Origin: Thermosynechococcus sp. HN-54
GTDB lineage: Bacteria; Cyanobacteriota; Cyanobacteriia; Thermosynechococcales; Thermosynechococcaceae
Reading direction: 5' to 3'
DNA: 64,000 bases
Assembly (NCBI RefSeq): GCF_023650955.1
Contig: NZ_CP098039.1
Coordinates: 1,054,001 to 1,118,000 of the forward strand
Part shown: piece by piece, positions 17,122 through 27,073 of the stretch
Numbering within the stretch: the stretch's first letter is position 1
Layout of the letters: each line of letters starts with the position of its first letter
Position numbers and translations under genes: made by a program
The notes under the pieces: model-generated
What the model saw: only the letters and a program-made list of their open reading frames with translations
Told to the model about the DNA's origin: nothing
The model's database searches: none

Positions 17122-20100
17122 CTACCATGGGTTGCCAACTATTGTAAAGGCTGCCCAGAAATAGGGATGACTGAGGGAGCGATCGCCCACAGCAACTTCT
17201 GGCGGCAAGGGAATCCCCCCACGCAGGGTTCGCAGTTCATTACCCTTCACCTGAATATCTCCGCGAAGCATCGCCAACTGGGCTTGGCGTAGCGCCTCCG
17301 CCTTGATGGGTACCCTATTCAACTGATTGTAAAAACCTGTCATTAAAGCCAATGTTCCCTCATCGCTGACGTACCACAAACTGGCCAGCACCGACTTCAC
17401 CCCAGACTGCGCAGATAGACCTGCAAACCCCAGCTCGGCATCCAAATCACCCACCGCTGTGCGGCAGGCACTCAATGTCAGTAACTCCGTTTCCGGGCGG
17501 TACAGGCGTAAATTCCGCAACTGCAATAAATTCAACCGCCCATCAGTAAAGGCAATGTAGGAGTTTTCAGGAGAGCCCGGCTGAAACTCGCCATGAGTGG
17601 CTAAGTGGATGATTTGATAAGTTCCCTGCCGATGCTGTCGCTCCAAGTTGGGAATTGTAAAGTCCGCATTGAGAAACTGAGTGCCGCCTCCTAAATCCTG
17701 GGTAATTTGGGCTAGCTCAACAGGCACAGCGGGTAAGGGAGACTGATCTTTGAACTCCGATGCCCCCATCGCCAGAATCCGTCCCTGTTGGATATTGCGG
17801 TAACGGGTATCCATGAGGCTCATACTGGGCACCAAGGCCATGCTAAAGCGCTCAATCAAGAAGCCCTTGTCATCATGGAGCGCTGCCACGGGAATTCCCC
17901 GCATGCCACTGTCTAGGACAAAGACCAACGTCTCTATCCCTTGGGCATCTAGCTGCGGACGCAAGGGCGCAATCAGCCATTGGTAGAGTTGCTGTGAGGC
18001 AGGCAGGTAGGCACGGGTATTGACTAAGCGTGGGTCACGGACGCTATTTGTAAATCGATCCACCGTTTTTAGGAGTTGCTCACGCCCCACTCCCCGCACA
18101 GGTACGTGAATTGGCTCACCCTCTGGCGTCACCATCATCAAATCCAGTTGATCTGGTCGTGCCAAAGTGTAGAGGACTGCTGGTTTCTTCCCTGTTTGCT
18201 TAGCAATTTCATTCAGTGCGGCTTGGAGAGCTTCAATGGATAATTCCTCCTTACCACAGGGACGACCAAAGTAACTTGTGACCTCTTCACAGCCTCGCTG
18301 GTCTAACAGGGCAAGGGCACGGCCGAGATCATTACTCGCTAGTGCAATTTCAATCTCTGTTGTTAAAAGAATGGACGTTGACTCAGTGGGTACCGTTGGA
18401 GGTACATAGGGAACAGGAGAGGGCACTTGCAAAAGTGTATTTGTTTCCTGCTCAGGAATCGTGGCAATATTTTGACCAGTATTCTCAAAACGAATATTCC
18501 CTACTTCAACAAGCCCTGACAAAGTTCTAGGCGGCGCAATAGTGGAATTCTCAGACTGAATAGCCCCTGCTGTTCCATTGAGAGCAGGACTTCCCACTAG
18601 GAATGGCGTCTCATTATTGATGAAGATATTGACCGAGCGGCCAAATATACTAGTGGGAACCCCATTGCGATCAAAGGTTCCTAAACCACGCAATGAATTC
18701 GCAGCATTAATGTCAATCCTGCCGGTGCCAGCGTTTATCCAATCAAAAACAATATTACCGCCACTCAAGTTAACATTTCCACCATTGGTGGCTAAGCTGT
18801 CCAAGGTTAGATTGCCGCTAGGTATAGCACGATTAGTTAATAGCCCCCGCAGCGTTAAGCTGCCATTGAGAATTGAATCAATCGTATATTCAAATGTTTG
18901 AACAGTAAAGTTACCCGTTTGTGCCAAGAAGCTACCACCATTTGTAAAAATATTACCCGTGGTGATATTTGGGGCAAAGAGACTGGCACTACCCCCACTG
19001 CCAGCAGTATTAATGCTTCCAGTAGTCAATTGCCCACTATAGGACACAGCATCGAAGTTACCACCTCCAGTTGTAATATTTCCTGTGGTAATACCCGTGA
19101 TCGAGTCAAGGTAAACAAAACCACCATTGCTGTCGATATTGCCAGTTGAAATGCTTGCACCACGGGAAAAGACAGCGATCGCTCCCCCTGCACTGAGCAG
19201 ATTGCCGAGAGTAATATCATTAGGAGCAACCACACGAATGATACTACTACTCTGACTTACTTGTAAGTTACCAGCAGTAATGTTAAATGCGGAGTCTAGA
19301 CTAATACCTGAACTCGTAATTACATTGTTCAGTTGAATATTCCCAAAAGCATTGATGGTTAGACTCGCAGTGTTAATTGTTCCTGAAACTTTAGTTTGGC
19401 CTGTTGAGTTAATCGTTAAGGAATGGTTACCATTAATATTACCATTGAATGTAACATTTCCGCCTGAAAAGCTGGTTGAGTTCAGTAGAGTTGTATTACC
19501 ACTGAATTGAATACTGCCTGAAAACGCACTAACTAAACCTCCAAGCGAAATTGTTCCTCCACTACTCTGTAAGTTAATACTTCCCCCTAATGTAGAGAGA
19601 ACAGTGCCACTAGAGGGCAGAAGGATATTACCACTCGCTTGGAGGGTGATATTTGCGCTATTAGTTTGGATGGGAGCATTCGCACTAATATTTGTTGCAC
19701 TGATATGAATTGGATTATCGAAAGATGGGTGATTCCGAATCACCCCCTGTGCTTGCAATACCAAGCTCCCCTGAAGAGAGATGGGGTAGCCAATGATGAT
19801 ATTATTATCAGCCTGTAGCGTGAGCGAGTTTGTCGAGCTGCTAGAAATTGGGGTTTCGACATAAATATTGCCAGTGCTATTTGCAGTACTGGCTGTTGTT
19901 ATAATCACGTTTGTAGAATTGAGTGCTGATAATAGTGTTCCTATAGTCAACTGAGACAATGGATAAAAACCTGATGCTGCTTCAAAGGGTGGAGAAGAGG
20001 TAATGTTGAAGTTATTTATGCTATCAATGATATAGATGTCTGTCGGATCAAGTAATAGGGTTCCTGTATTGCCATGGGGGGCAGTGGTATCAACTGTGCC

Positions 20101-21366
20101 TTGAAAATCAAGCAACTGCTTGCCAGAAACTTCGACAAAGCCACCGTCTCCGCTGAGAGCGCCTCCGCGCGCGCTCATTTGACCATAGAAACGGGTGCTG
20201 TTGTCTGCCCAGTTGATAATCGTACCGCCATTGCCGTGGTTGAGGGCATTGGCATTCAAGACAGTCCCAGCATTCACGAAAAGATTTTCTGCGTTGAAGC
20301 TAGAATCCAAGCGATTGGTTCCTGTTGTTCCTCCTAAATAATCACCCCCAACAAGAATCGTGCCGCCCCCTGTAGCGCCCGCAGCAGTGAGTTGAGTATT
20401 GAGGAGGGCGATATTACTGCCGTAGCCAGCAATGGTGATTTTCCCACCGGCGCCTGTGGCACTGCTCACATCAATGGTGCCACCAATGACAGCTGTGTTG
20501 CTGGTCAGGGGAATCTTGGTACTGTCGTGCACCAAACGAATGGTGCCATCAGGGTTGCGGATGACACTATTGACACTTGGATAGCCATTTCCTCCCGTGA
20601 GTAAAGTCGGTAAATCCGTGGCTGGGATGGTGCCTTCAGCGGGTAATCGCTCTTGGGGAATTTCAAGGCTGAGGAGCATCCCCTCTTGGGCAACACGCAC
20701 AAGTCCTGATTCGGGGACAGCGACAACATTAACTGTTCCCCCGCCTGCCGCTAGGGTACCTGTATTGATCACCTGATGTGCCATCAGGGTCAGGGATTGA
20801 CCAGCATTGACCCTAAGATTGCCTTCATTAATCAGGAGGCCTTTACTGGCAAATTCAAAGCCAATCGGCGAGCCATTAAGTTGGCTGTAGGTGTTTGAAC
20901 CATTGAGATCAAAGAGGCCATTGCCAAAGTGAACGCGCTGGGCTGTCGAGGCATGGAACGCCGCTGGTAGATTCAACTGCGCATTCGAACCAAAGACAAT
21001 ACCCGCAGGATTCAGGAGATAAAGATTACTGTTGCCCCCTGTTACTTGTAGTAAGCCATTGATATAGCTGGCACGACCGCCATTGACGCCAGCGAGAATG
21101 TTTTGAATGTGTGGCGTAGAAAGAAAGTTGGCAGTTTGTCCCTGCTGGACGTTGAAGTCGTGGAACAGGTGAAAGAGGTTTTGGCCATTCCCCGAAAACT
21201 GTCCACCACCAATGTTGAACTGATTGTTGACGGTTTCTACGGTGGTGCCGGTGGTATTGGGAGCGGGGGTGATTTGAGCCAGTAGCGGTGGCGCAAGAAG
21301 AGAGACGAGGCCGGTCAAGCTAACTAAAGTACGGGAAAACACACTCGGTAAGAACTGAGAGGCCAT
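17122..21366 (-). CDS. Two-partner-secretion exoprotein with C-terminal CHAT protease domain
   Basis: A 1414-residue protein. A signal peptide (LVSLTGLVSLLAPPLLAQ) is followed by a filamentous-haemagglutinin-type TPS domain (FNIGGGQFSGNGQNLFHLF, then NLYLLNPAGIVFG), the address for export through a TpsB/Omp85 pore. Residues about 250-1000 are low-complexity N/S/T/G-rich repeats expected to form a beta-helix. The last 350 residues are a CHAT (caspase-HetF-associated) domain with the catalytic pair: His in HLATHGEF (about residue 1257) and Cys in LSACRTAVG (about residue 1300). It would be a surface or secreted caspase-like protease or adhesin. No tpsB gene is in the window. A hairpin with a T run lies just upstream of the start. 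Confidence 0.85.
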   Translation of the reverse strand: MASQFLPSVFSRTLVSLTGLVSLLAPPLLAQITPAPNTTGTTVETVNNQFNIGGGQFSGNGQNLFHLFHDFNVQQGQTANFLSTPHIQNILAGVNGGRASYINGLLQVTGGNSNLYLLNPAGIVFGSNAQLNLPAAFHASTAQRVHFGNGLFDLNGSNTYSQLNGSPIGFEFASKGLLINEGNLRVNAGQSLTLMAHQVINTGTLAAGGGTVNVVAVPESGLVRVAQEGMLLSLEIPQERLPAEGTIPATDLPTLLTGGNGYPSVNSVIRNPDGTIRLVHDSTKIPLTSNTAVIGGTIDVSSATGAGGKITIAGYGSNIALLNTQLTAAGATGGGTILVGGDYLGGTTGTNRLDSSFNAENLFVNAGTVLNANALNHGNGGTIINWADNSTRFYGQMSARGGALSGDGGFVEVSGKQLLDFQGTVDTTAPHGNTGTLLLDPTDIYIIDSINNFNITSSPPFEAASGFYPLSQLTIGTLLSALNSTNVIITTASTANSTGNIYVETPISSSSTNSLTLQADNNIIIGYPISLQGSLVLQAQGVIRNHPSFDNPIHISATNISANAPIQTNSANITLQASGNILLPSSGTVLSTLGGSINLQSSGGTISLGGLVSAFSGSIQFSGNTTLLNSTSFSGGNVTFNGNINGNHSLTINSTGQTKVSGTINTASLTINAFGNIQLNNVITSSGISLDSAFNITAGNLQVSQSSSIIRVVAPNDITLGNLLSAGGAIAVFSRGASISTGNIDSNGGFVYLDSITGITTGNITTGGGNFDAVSYSGQLTTGSINTAGSGGSASLFAPNITTGNIFTNGGSFLAQTGNFTVQTFEYTIDSILNGSLTLRGLLTNRAIPSGNLTLDSLATNGGNVNLSGGNIVFDWINAGTGRIDINAANSLRGLGTFDRNGVPTSIFGRSVNIFINNETPFLVGSPALNGTAGAIQSENSTIAPPRTLSGLVEVGNIRFENTGQNIATIPEQETNTLLQVPSPVPYVPPTVPTESTSILLTTEIEIALASNDLGRALALLDQRGCEEVTSYFGRPCGKEELSIEALQAALNEIAKQTGKKPAVLYTLARPDQLDLMMVTPEGEPIHVPVRGVGREQLLKTVDRFTNSVRDPRLVNTRAYLPASQQLYQWLIAPLRPQLDAQGIETLVFVLDSGMRGIPVAALHDDKGFLIERFSMALVPSMSLMDTRYRNIQQGRILAMGASEFKDQSPLPAVPVELAQITQDLGGGTQFLNADFTIPNLERQHRQGTYQIIHLATHGEFQPGSPENSYIAFTDGRLNLLQLRNLRLYRPETELLTLSACRTAVGDLDAELGFAGLSAQSGVKSVLASLWYVSDEGTLALMTGFYNQLNRVPIKAEALRQAQLAMLRGDIQVKGNELRTLRGGIPLPPEVAVGDRSLSHPYFWAAFTIVGNPW

Positions 21367-21379
21367 ATAAATTTTTGTA

Positions 21380-21425
21380 AAAAGAGTTTGATCCTGAAGA
21401 TAGTTTTATCCTCAAGGACTCTTTT
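21380..21425 (-). terminator. Hairpin with T run between the PP2C and TPS-CHAT genes
   Basis: On the minus strand AAAAGAGT pairs with ACTCTTTT across a 30-base loop that itself contains TTGA/TCAA; the T run continues into TTTTTAC. It could end the PP2C transcript. Because it finishes only about 13 bp before the TPS-CHAT start codon, it could also act as an attenuator of that gene. Confidence 0.5.
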
Positions 21426-21478
21426 CAGCATGGTCAAGTCTATGTGCCACTTAGTCGAGTGTCTGTTCTGGGTGCTGC

Positions 21479-23329
21479 TTAAAATAGGGTGCTGAGAACT
21501 GAGCGTAATTTGAAGCGGAGGGCGATCGCCGTCAGGTTATCGTGACCGTTGACTTGATTGCCGATATCAATGAGTTTATGCAGGGACTGATGGAGGGGGA
21601 TACTAAAATCCAGCATTGGCACTAAATGACTGATAATGTGGGTTTCGAGGCAGCGGTTGTCCGAAAGGCCATCTGAGCACAGTAGAATCAGCGTGTCTTC
21701 TTCAATGTCCAAGTCTATGACCTCAGGTGCAATGGCCTCATTATTGCGGGGTCCAAGGGCTTGGGTGAGTTGATAGGCATCGGGGCGACTGTAGGCAATT
21801 TCAGGTTCTACCCCCTGCTGAATCAGGCGTTGACCGACTTCGTGATCAATGGTGAGTTGTTGGAGTCCTTGACGTTTCGTAAAGCGGTAAACGCGACTAT
21901 CGCCGACATGTCCAAAGCGGAGGTGGTAGTTATGCAGTAGAGCCATGACGAGAGTGGTTCCCATGCGACCACTACCCATTTTGGCTTTTTGATCATTGGT
22001 GGCAAAAATGACTTCATTGGCTCGGTAAATGGCCTTGCGTACCTCTTCGGCGCTAGGGAGTTCTCCCTGCCATGGCCACGTCTGTTCAAAGTACTCATAG
22101 ACGGTTTTCGTTGCAAGGGAGCTAGCGACTTCTCCTTCAGCATGGCCGCCCATGCCATCACAGAGCACGTATAGTCCCTGAACATCCAGTTGCTGCCCTT
22201 GGGGGGTGAGACGCACCTGTTGCCGATGGTTGATGAGGTAAAAATCCTCGTTGTGGTGGCGATCGCGCCCGGTATCGGTCTGCGCAGCAACATCCACCTG
22301 TACCAGTTGGCGTGGTAAGAGAGCAGTCGGTGCATCTTCAATAGCGGTGTGATCCTCCGCCGCTGTGAGTGTGATCTCTGGCAATTCATCAATCAGATTG
22401 CCCGTACTTTCACCTTCTTCGGCCCCAAGGTCTGGCAGAGGTGCACTGCGCAGGGTGGAGGCAAGGGAGTCGAGCAACAGTTGGATTTCTGAGATTTTCT
22501 CAAGGGGAGCTGTGCTCAAGGACACCAAGAGCGGCATGAAAACAGATTGACGGCGATTAGAGGCATGGGCAAATAATTCTTGCCAGACACTGGTGAGACT
22601 AGGAGGCGCTGTAGGGTGCTCGAAGGTTTCTACCAAAGGCAAGGTAAAGTCCAGTTGATGCAGCCGCAATTGGTCGTCAGGGTTGACGGCCAAGTTCCTG
22701 ATGGTCAGCAATGAATAGTGACAGTGCCACGGCTCCAAGACTTTCCAGAGTTCAATCATGTCCTCTAGATACTGAAAAATTTGCTCATCGGCAATGTTGT
22801 CGTCTGCCCAAACATCCCTGAGAGGGCGAGTGGCGTGATTGTAGTCAAGGATAATGCCGTGGCAGTAGTTGGCGGGCAGGTTGCTTGTGGAAACCGTATC
22901 TAACCATGCATCGTGAATCGCCGGAATGGTTTCCGGATAAACAAGGTGCAAGGCGAGGTAGGCGATCGCCACCGCACTGAGATCAGGGTATTGCGATTGC
23001 AAATGAGGAATGACCACACTGGGGTCGAGAATGTTTAGCCCCTGTGCCCACTCCTGAGCGGTTTCACGGAGGGCTTCTAATAGGGTTGGTTCCTCAGGCT
23101 GTAGATCCTGCACTAGTTGCGGCAAATCACAGGCATAACGATGATCCCAGCGTTGGTAGCGGTGCTGTGGGTCAAAAAAGGCGGCGGCATTGGGAGGATT
23201 GGTGTCCTGCTCAAACACAGTTCCCTCAGAGTTGCGGTGGGGGACAGCCAAAATGGGGTGATCGGTATAGGCAGGATAGAGGACGCCCCACCAAAGTTTG
23301 AGGTTTTGATTGGTTTGAGTGGTCGGCAT
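21479..23329 (-). CDS. PP2C-family serine/threonine phosphatase with N-terminal kinase-like region
   Basis: A 616-residue protein. The C-terminal 260 residues are a PP2C (PPM) phosphatase with the metal-binding motifs in order: TDTGRDRHHNEDFY, YVLCDGMGGHAEGEVAS, GRMGTTLVMALLH, GHVGDSRVYRF and DTLILLCSDGLSD. The N-terminal 340 residues recall a degenerate protein-kinase C-lobe (AIHDAWLD..., NYCHGIILDYNHATRP), but no intact HRD or DFG motif is visible. That architecture is known from cyanobacterial phosphatases that sense through an inactive kinase-like part. The target is unknown. It dephosphorylates Ser/Thr using two Mn or Mg ions. Confidence 0.88.
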   Translation of the reverse strand: MPTTQTNQNLKLWWGVLYPAYTDHPILAVPHRNSEGTVFEQDTNPPNAAAFFDPQHRYQRWDHRYACDLPQLVQDLQPEEPTLLEALRETAQEWAQGLNILDPSVVIPHLQSQYPDLSAVAIAYLALHLVYPETIPAIHDAWLDTVSTSNLPANYCHGIILDYNHATRPLRDVWADDNIADEQIFQYLEDMIELWKVLEPWHCHYSLLTIRNLAVNPDDQLRLHQLDFTLPLVETFEHPTAPPSLTSVWQELFAHASNRRQSVFMPLLVSLSTAPLEKISEIQLLLDSLASTLRSAPLPDLGAEEGESTGNLIDELPEITLTAAEDHTAIEDAPTALLPRQLVQVDVAAQTDTGRDRHHNEDFYLINHRQQVRLTPQGQQLDVQGLYVLCDGMGGHAEGEVASSLATKTVYEYFEQTWPWQGELPSAEEVRKAIYRANEVIFATNDQKAKMGSGRMGTTLVMALLHNYHLRFGHVGDSRVYRFTKRQGLQQLTIDHEVGQRLIQQGVEPEIAYSRPDAYQLTQALGPRNNEAIAPEVIDLDIEEDTLILLCSDGLSDNRCLETHIISHLVPMLDFSIPLHQSLHKLIDIGNQVNGHDNLTAIALRFKLRSVLSTLF

Positions 23330-23459
23330 TAGAGCAGGTCAGCCAGCAAAGACAGCACAGCAACAACCCCACTGTTACGGTATGGGAGGGGTATCCCCTA
23401 TTGTATAGCGATCGCCCCAGTACAGCCCGTTTCTATGCGTTACTGCTGTTTTTGTATCC

Positions 23460-24383
23460 CTATTCCTCAGCCATTGCCATCACAGGAAATGATTTAGGCA
23501 GCAAGGTCGAAGAAACATGACGCGCCACAGGTTGGTGCAAGCGAATTAACTGTGCCAAGGTTGACTTCAGTTGAGTCCGCGGCACAATCACATCGACAAA
23601 GCCGCATTTCTGGACAAATTCCGCGGTTTGGAAGTCCTCAGGCAGTTTTTCCCGCAGCGTTTGTTCAATAACCCGCCGCCCTGCAAAGGCAATTGTTGCT
23701 TTTGGCTCGGCAATAATAATATCTCCCAACATGGCAAAGCTAGCTGTCACGCCCCCAGCAGTGGGATGGGTCAAAACGGGAATATAGAGCAGGCCAGCAC
23801 TGCGATGACGCTCAAGGGCGGCGGCAGTTTTCGCCATTTGCACCAAGCTGAGCATCCCTTCCTGCATGCGAGCACCACCGGAGGCACAGACAATGACAAG
23901 GGGAATCTGCTCCCACGTGGCACGTTCAATGAGGCGGGTGATTTTCTCACCGACGACGCTGCCCATGCTGCCGCCCATGAAGGCAAAGTCCATCACCCCC
24001 AAGGCAATTGGCAAGCCCTCCAGCTGACCTAAGCCAGTTTGCACGGCGTCTTTAAGACCGGTTTTTTCTTGATACTCCCGCAGGCGATCGCTATAGGGCT
24101 TGCGATCTTTGAATTGCAAGGGGTCACAACTAACCAGATTTTCATCGAGGGGACGCCACGTCTGTGGGTCAATCAGCTGTTGGATGCGCTCACTGCTGCT
24201 GACACGGTGGTGATGGCCACACTCTGGGCACACCAGTTGATGACTGTGCAGATCCTTGCTGTAGATCATGACGCCACAGGCTTCGCACTTTGTCCAGAGA
24301 CCATCGGCGATTTCGCGCTCTGGCTGCATGGGCGTCAGGGAGGTTTCTTTGCGGCGATTTGCAAACCAATCAAATAAAGACAT
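23460..24383 (-). CDS. accD: Acetyl-CoA carboxylase carboxyltransferase beta subunit
   Basis: A 307-residue subunit that, with AccA, moves the carboxyl group from biotin to acetyl-CoA, the first committed step of fatty acid synthesis. The N-terminal four-Cys zinc ribbon is present: CEACG near residue 34 and CPECGHH about 20 residues later. The crotonase-like carboxyltransferase core follows with [27 protein letters not shown] and [12 protein letters not shown]. Length and motifs are normal. accA, accB and accC are not in this window, as usual for scattered cyanobacterial acc genes. Confidence 0.97.
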   Translation of the reverse strand: MSLFDWFANRRKETSLTPMQPEREIADGLWTKCEACGVMIYSKDLHSHQLVCPECGHHHRVSSSERIQQLIDPQTWRPLDENLVSCDPLQFKDRKPYSDRLREYQEKTGLKDAVQTGLGQLEGLPIALGVMDFAFMGGSMGSVVGEKITRLIERATWEQIPLVIVCASGGARMQEGMLSLVQMAKTAAALERHRSAGLLYIPVLTHPTAGGVTASFAMLGDIIIAEPKATIAFAGRRVIEQTLREKLPEDFQTAEFVQKCGFVDVIVPRTQLKSTLAQLIRLHQPVARHVSSTLLPKSFPVMAMAEE

Positions 24384-24620
24384 TGTAGAAAATTCCCTTT
24401 AACGTTGAGTTCTCAAATAGCGCGTTTGTATGGGTCTCTCCAAGGAGTAGCCACTAAGAATAATTACTTATCATCCCACTTTGTTGCATTTTTGCAATAT
24501 ATCGCACAGGTTGGAGAAATTATGCAAGGAGCTAGGGGGAAAGCACCGACCCAAGGGGGAGGTTCGATGTCACAATAAGAGAGAAGTTGACAGTTCGCAG
24601 CGTAGCACTAGGTTGAATTT

Positions 24621-25727
24621 ATGTCCATGGTTGCAGTCGTGGTGGCGATCGCCATCTTGGGAATTTTGATTTTTGTCCATGAATGGGGGCACTTTATCGC
24701 TGCCCGCAGCCAAGGCATCCATGTCAACCGCTTTTCCATTGGTTTTGGCCCCATCCTCTGGAAATTTCAAGGCAAAGACACCGAGTATGCTCTGCGCTTG
24801 ATTCCCCTAGGGGGCTATGTGGGATTCCCAGACGATGACCCCAATAGCAGCGTTCCCGCCAACGATCCCAATCTCCTGAGCAACCGGCCGATTTTGGATC
24901 GCGCCATTGTCATCAGCGCGGGGGTGATTGCTAATTTGGTCTTTGCCTATTTGCTACTGCTGGTGCAAGTGGGCGTTATGGGAATTAGTCAGGCCACCTA
25001 CTATGAGGGGGTGCTCATTCCAGCGCTTGTCCCCGAAAGTAGCCTTGTAGCCACCAAAGCGGGCATTCAGCCGGGGGACTTGGTTTTAGCCGTGGATGGT
25101 CAACCCCTAGGCGCCGATGCCAATAGCCTGCCCAACTTGATGCGAGCGATTCAACAACATCCGCAACAACCCCTAACCCTGACGATTCAGCGCGAAGGAG
25201 CCATCCAAGAGATTACCGTCACGCCAGAGGTGAGTGAGGATGGCCAAGCGCGGATTGGCGTTCAACTAGCACCCCATGCCGACATTCACCGCGAACACAC
25301 CCTCAACCCGATTAAATTGGTCATGGCAGCAGCGGCGGAGTTTCAGCGAGTCATTGTGCTAACGTTAGACGGGTTTCGCGAACTCTTCCAGCATTTTGAT
25401 CAAGCGGCTCAACAGGTCTCTGGCCCGGTGGCGATCGTGGCGATGGGCGCGGATATTGCCCGCTCCAATGCTGAACAGCTCTTTACCTTTACCGCTTTGA
25501 TCAGTATTAACCTTGCGATTATTAACATTCTGCCCTTTCCAGCCCTTGACGGCGGTCAACTGCTCTTCTTACTCGTGGAAGCCCTGCGGGGTCGTCCCTT
25601 ACCTAATCGCATCCAAGAGGGCGTCATGCAAACGGGGCTGGTGTTGCTCCTCGGACTGGGGATGTTCCTGATTGTTCGGGACACCGTGAACCTCACGGGC
25701 TTGGGCTGGGTGCAGCAACTCTTTTAA
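24621..25727 (+). CDS. rseP: RIP metalloprotease RseP (site-2 protease family)
   Basis: A 368-residue intramembrane zinc protease. The first transmembrane helix carries the HEWGH zinc motif. One PDZ domain follows at about 130-215 (GIQPGDLVLAVDGQP). The C-terminal membrane part holds the third zinc ligand in INILPFPALDGGQ. The family cleaves transmembrane anti-sigma factors or signal-peptide remnants; the cyanobacterial target is unknown. nth follows after 8 bp, so they may share a transcript. Confidence 0.95.
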   Translation: MSMVAVVVAIAILGILIFVHEWGHFIAARSQGIHVNRFSIGFGPILWKFQGKDTEYALRLIPLGGYVGFPDDDPNSSVPANDPNLLSNRPILDRAIVISAGVIANLVFAYLLLLVQVGVMGISQATYYEGVLIPALVPESSLVATKAGIQPGDLVLAVDGQPLGADANSLPNLMRAIQQHPQQPLTLTIQREGAIQEITVTPEVSEDGQARIGVQLAPHADIHREHTLNPIKLVMAAAAEFQRVIVLTLDGFRELFQHFDQAAQQVSGPVAIVAMGADIARSNAEQLFTFTALISINLAIINILPFPALDGGQLLFLLVEALRGRPLPNRIQEGVMQTGLVLLLGLGMFLIVRDTVNLTGLGWVQQLF

Positions 25728-25735
25728 GTTCACCT

Positions 25736-26404
25736 ATGGCTATTACCCGTCGCCTCTCCGCCAAGCAACAACGGGCACTGGAAATTCTCACCCGCCTTAA
25801 ACGCCTCTATCCCAATGCCACCTGTAGCCTCAACTTTGCCAACCCATTGCAGCTGTTAGTGGCCACGATTCTCTCTGCCCAGTGTACGGATGAGCGGGTG
25901 AATCAAGTCACACCAGCGCTGTTTGCTCGCTATCGTGATGCCGAGGACTTTGCTAGGGCGGACTTAGCAGAGTTAGAACAATACATTAAGTCCACGGGGT
26001 TTTATCGCAACAAAGCTCGCCATATCCAAGGCGCCTGCCGCCGCATTGTCGAAGTCTATGGGGGTCAAGTGCCCAAGGTGATGGAGGATCTGCTGTCCCT
26101 ACCGGGAGTTGCTCGGAAGACAGCCAATGTGGTTCTGGCTCACGGCTACGGCATTTTGGGGGGAGTCACCGTGGATACCCATGTGAAGCGTCTGAGTCGG
26201 CGGCTAGGTCTGACCGCAGAGACGGATCCAGTGAAGATTGAGCGGGATTTAATGCGCCTGATTCCCCAACCCGATTGGGAAAACTGGTCAGTTCGCTTGA
26301 TTTACCATGGGCGGGCAGTTTGCCAAGCGCGCCAACCCCAGTGCGAAGGCTGCGAACTCATTGATTTGTGTGCGACGGGCAGGAAACTTTTGCCCCAGTC
26401 CTAG
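25736..26404 (+). CDS. nth: Endonuclease III (DNA glycosylase/AP lyase)
   Basis: A 222-residue base-excision repair enzyme that removes oxidised pyrimidines. It shows the helix-hairpin-helix LLSLPGVARKTANVVL with the catalytic Lys, the catalytic Asp in GVTVDTHVKRLSRRL, and the C-terminal 4Fe-4S loop with four Cys in CQARQPQCEGCELIDLC. Length is typical. It lies 8 bp after rseP. Confidence 0.96.
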   Translation: MAITRRLSAKQQRALEILTRLKRLYPNATCSLNFANPLQLLVATILSAQCTDERVNQVTPALFARYRDAEDFARADLAELEQYIKSTGFYRNKARHIQGACRRIVEVYGGQVPKVMEDLLSLPGVARKTANVVLAHGYGILGGVTVDTHVKRLSRRLGLTAETDPVKIERDLMRLIPQPDWENWSVRLIYHGRAVCQARQPQCEGCELIDLCATGRKLLPQS

Positions 26405-26443
26405 GAGATTTCAGATTGAGTACATGGGTTTTGCTCTAGCAAA

Positions 26444-27073
26444 ATGACAACCCCAACACCTACCACTGGCGAGCAGCGGGTCACCCTCCACGGCCTCACT
26501 TGGCAGCAGTACCCAGACATTCTCAATGCCCTGCCATAAACCCGTGCTGCCCACTTGATATTCGATCGCGGAACCCTTGAAATTACCATGCCCCTCGAAG
26601 AGCATGAGTTTGCCAGTGGGCTGATCGGCCTATTTTTGCGCATTCTGGTCGTGGAAACAGGACTACGACTGCGATCGCTGCGCTCAACAACCCTGTGGCG
26701 CCCGGATTTAGAGCGAGGGGCAGAACTGGATAATGCCTATTACATCCACCATCAACCACAGGTGGCTGGCTGCAGGATTGATCTGAGGGTTGATCCACCG
26801 CCTGATTTAGTCATTGAGGTGGAGATGACTCCTACCGATATTGATAAAAACCGCCTGTATGCGGCCTTGGGGGTACCAAAGCTATGGCGGTACAATGGTG
26901 AGGAATGGCAAATTTTCCGGTTGCGGGACGGATGCTATCAAGGGTGTGATCGCTCGCTCCTATTTCCTTGGGTAACCAAGGAGTGTCTGTATCACTTCCT
27001 AGCAGAGGCCAAAATGGATGAGGTAGAGGCAGAGAAAAATTGGCGACGCTGGGTACAGGAACAACGGTCATGA
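26444..27073 (+). pseudogene. Uma2 family (DUF820) nuclease-fold gene with an in-frame stop
   Basis: From ATG 26444 the frame reads a typical Uma2 N-terminus (VTLHGLTWQQYPDILNALP) and then a TAA at 26537-26539. It resumes without a frame change as TRAAHLIFDRGTLEITMPLEEHE, the next conserved block. The PD-(D/E)XK-like core follows: LVIEVEMTPTDIDKNRLYAALGVPKLWRYNG. A single C-to-T change in a CAA codon would explain the stop. Restart from TTG 26555 could still make a protein of about 172 residues. The gene ends in an ATGA overlap with gloB. Uma2 genes are abundant in cyanobacteria and their role is unknown. Confidence 0.75.

Noticed and set aside
24522-24578. Short frame MQGARGKAPTQGGGSMSQ upstream of rseP
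   Set aside because: Eighteen residues with weak ribosome site and no known relative; likely chance.
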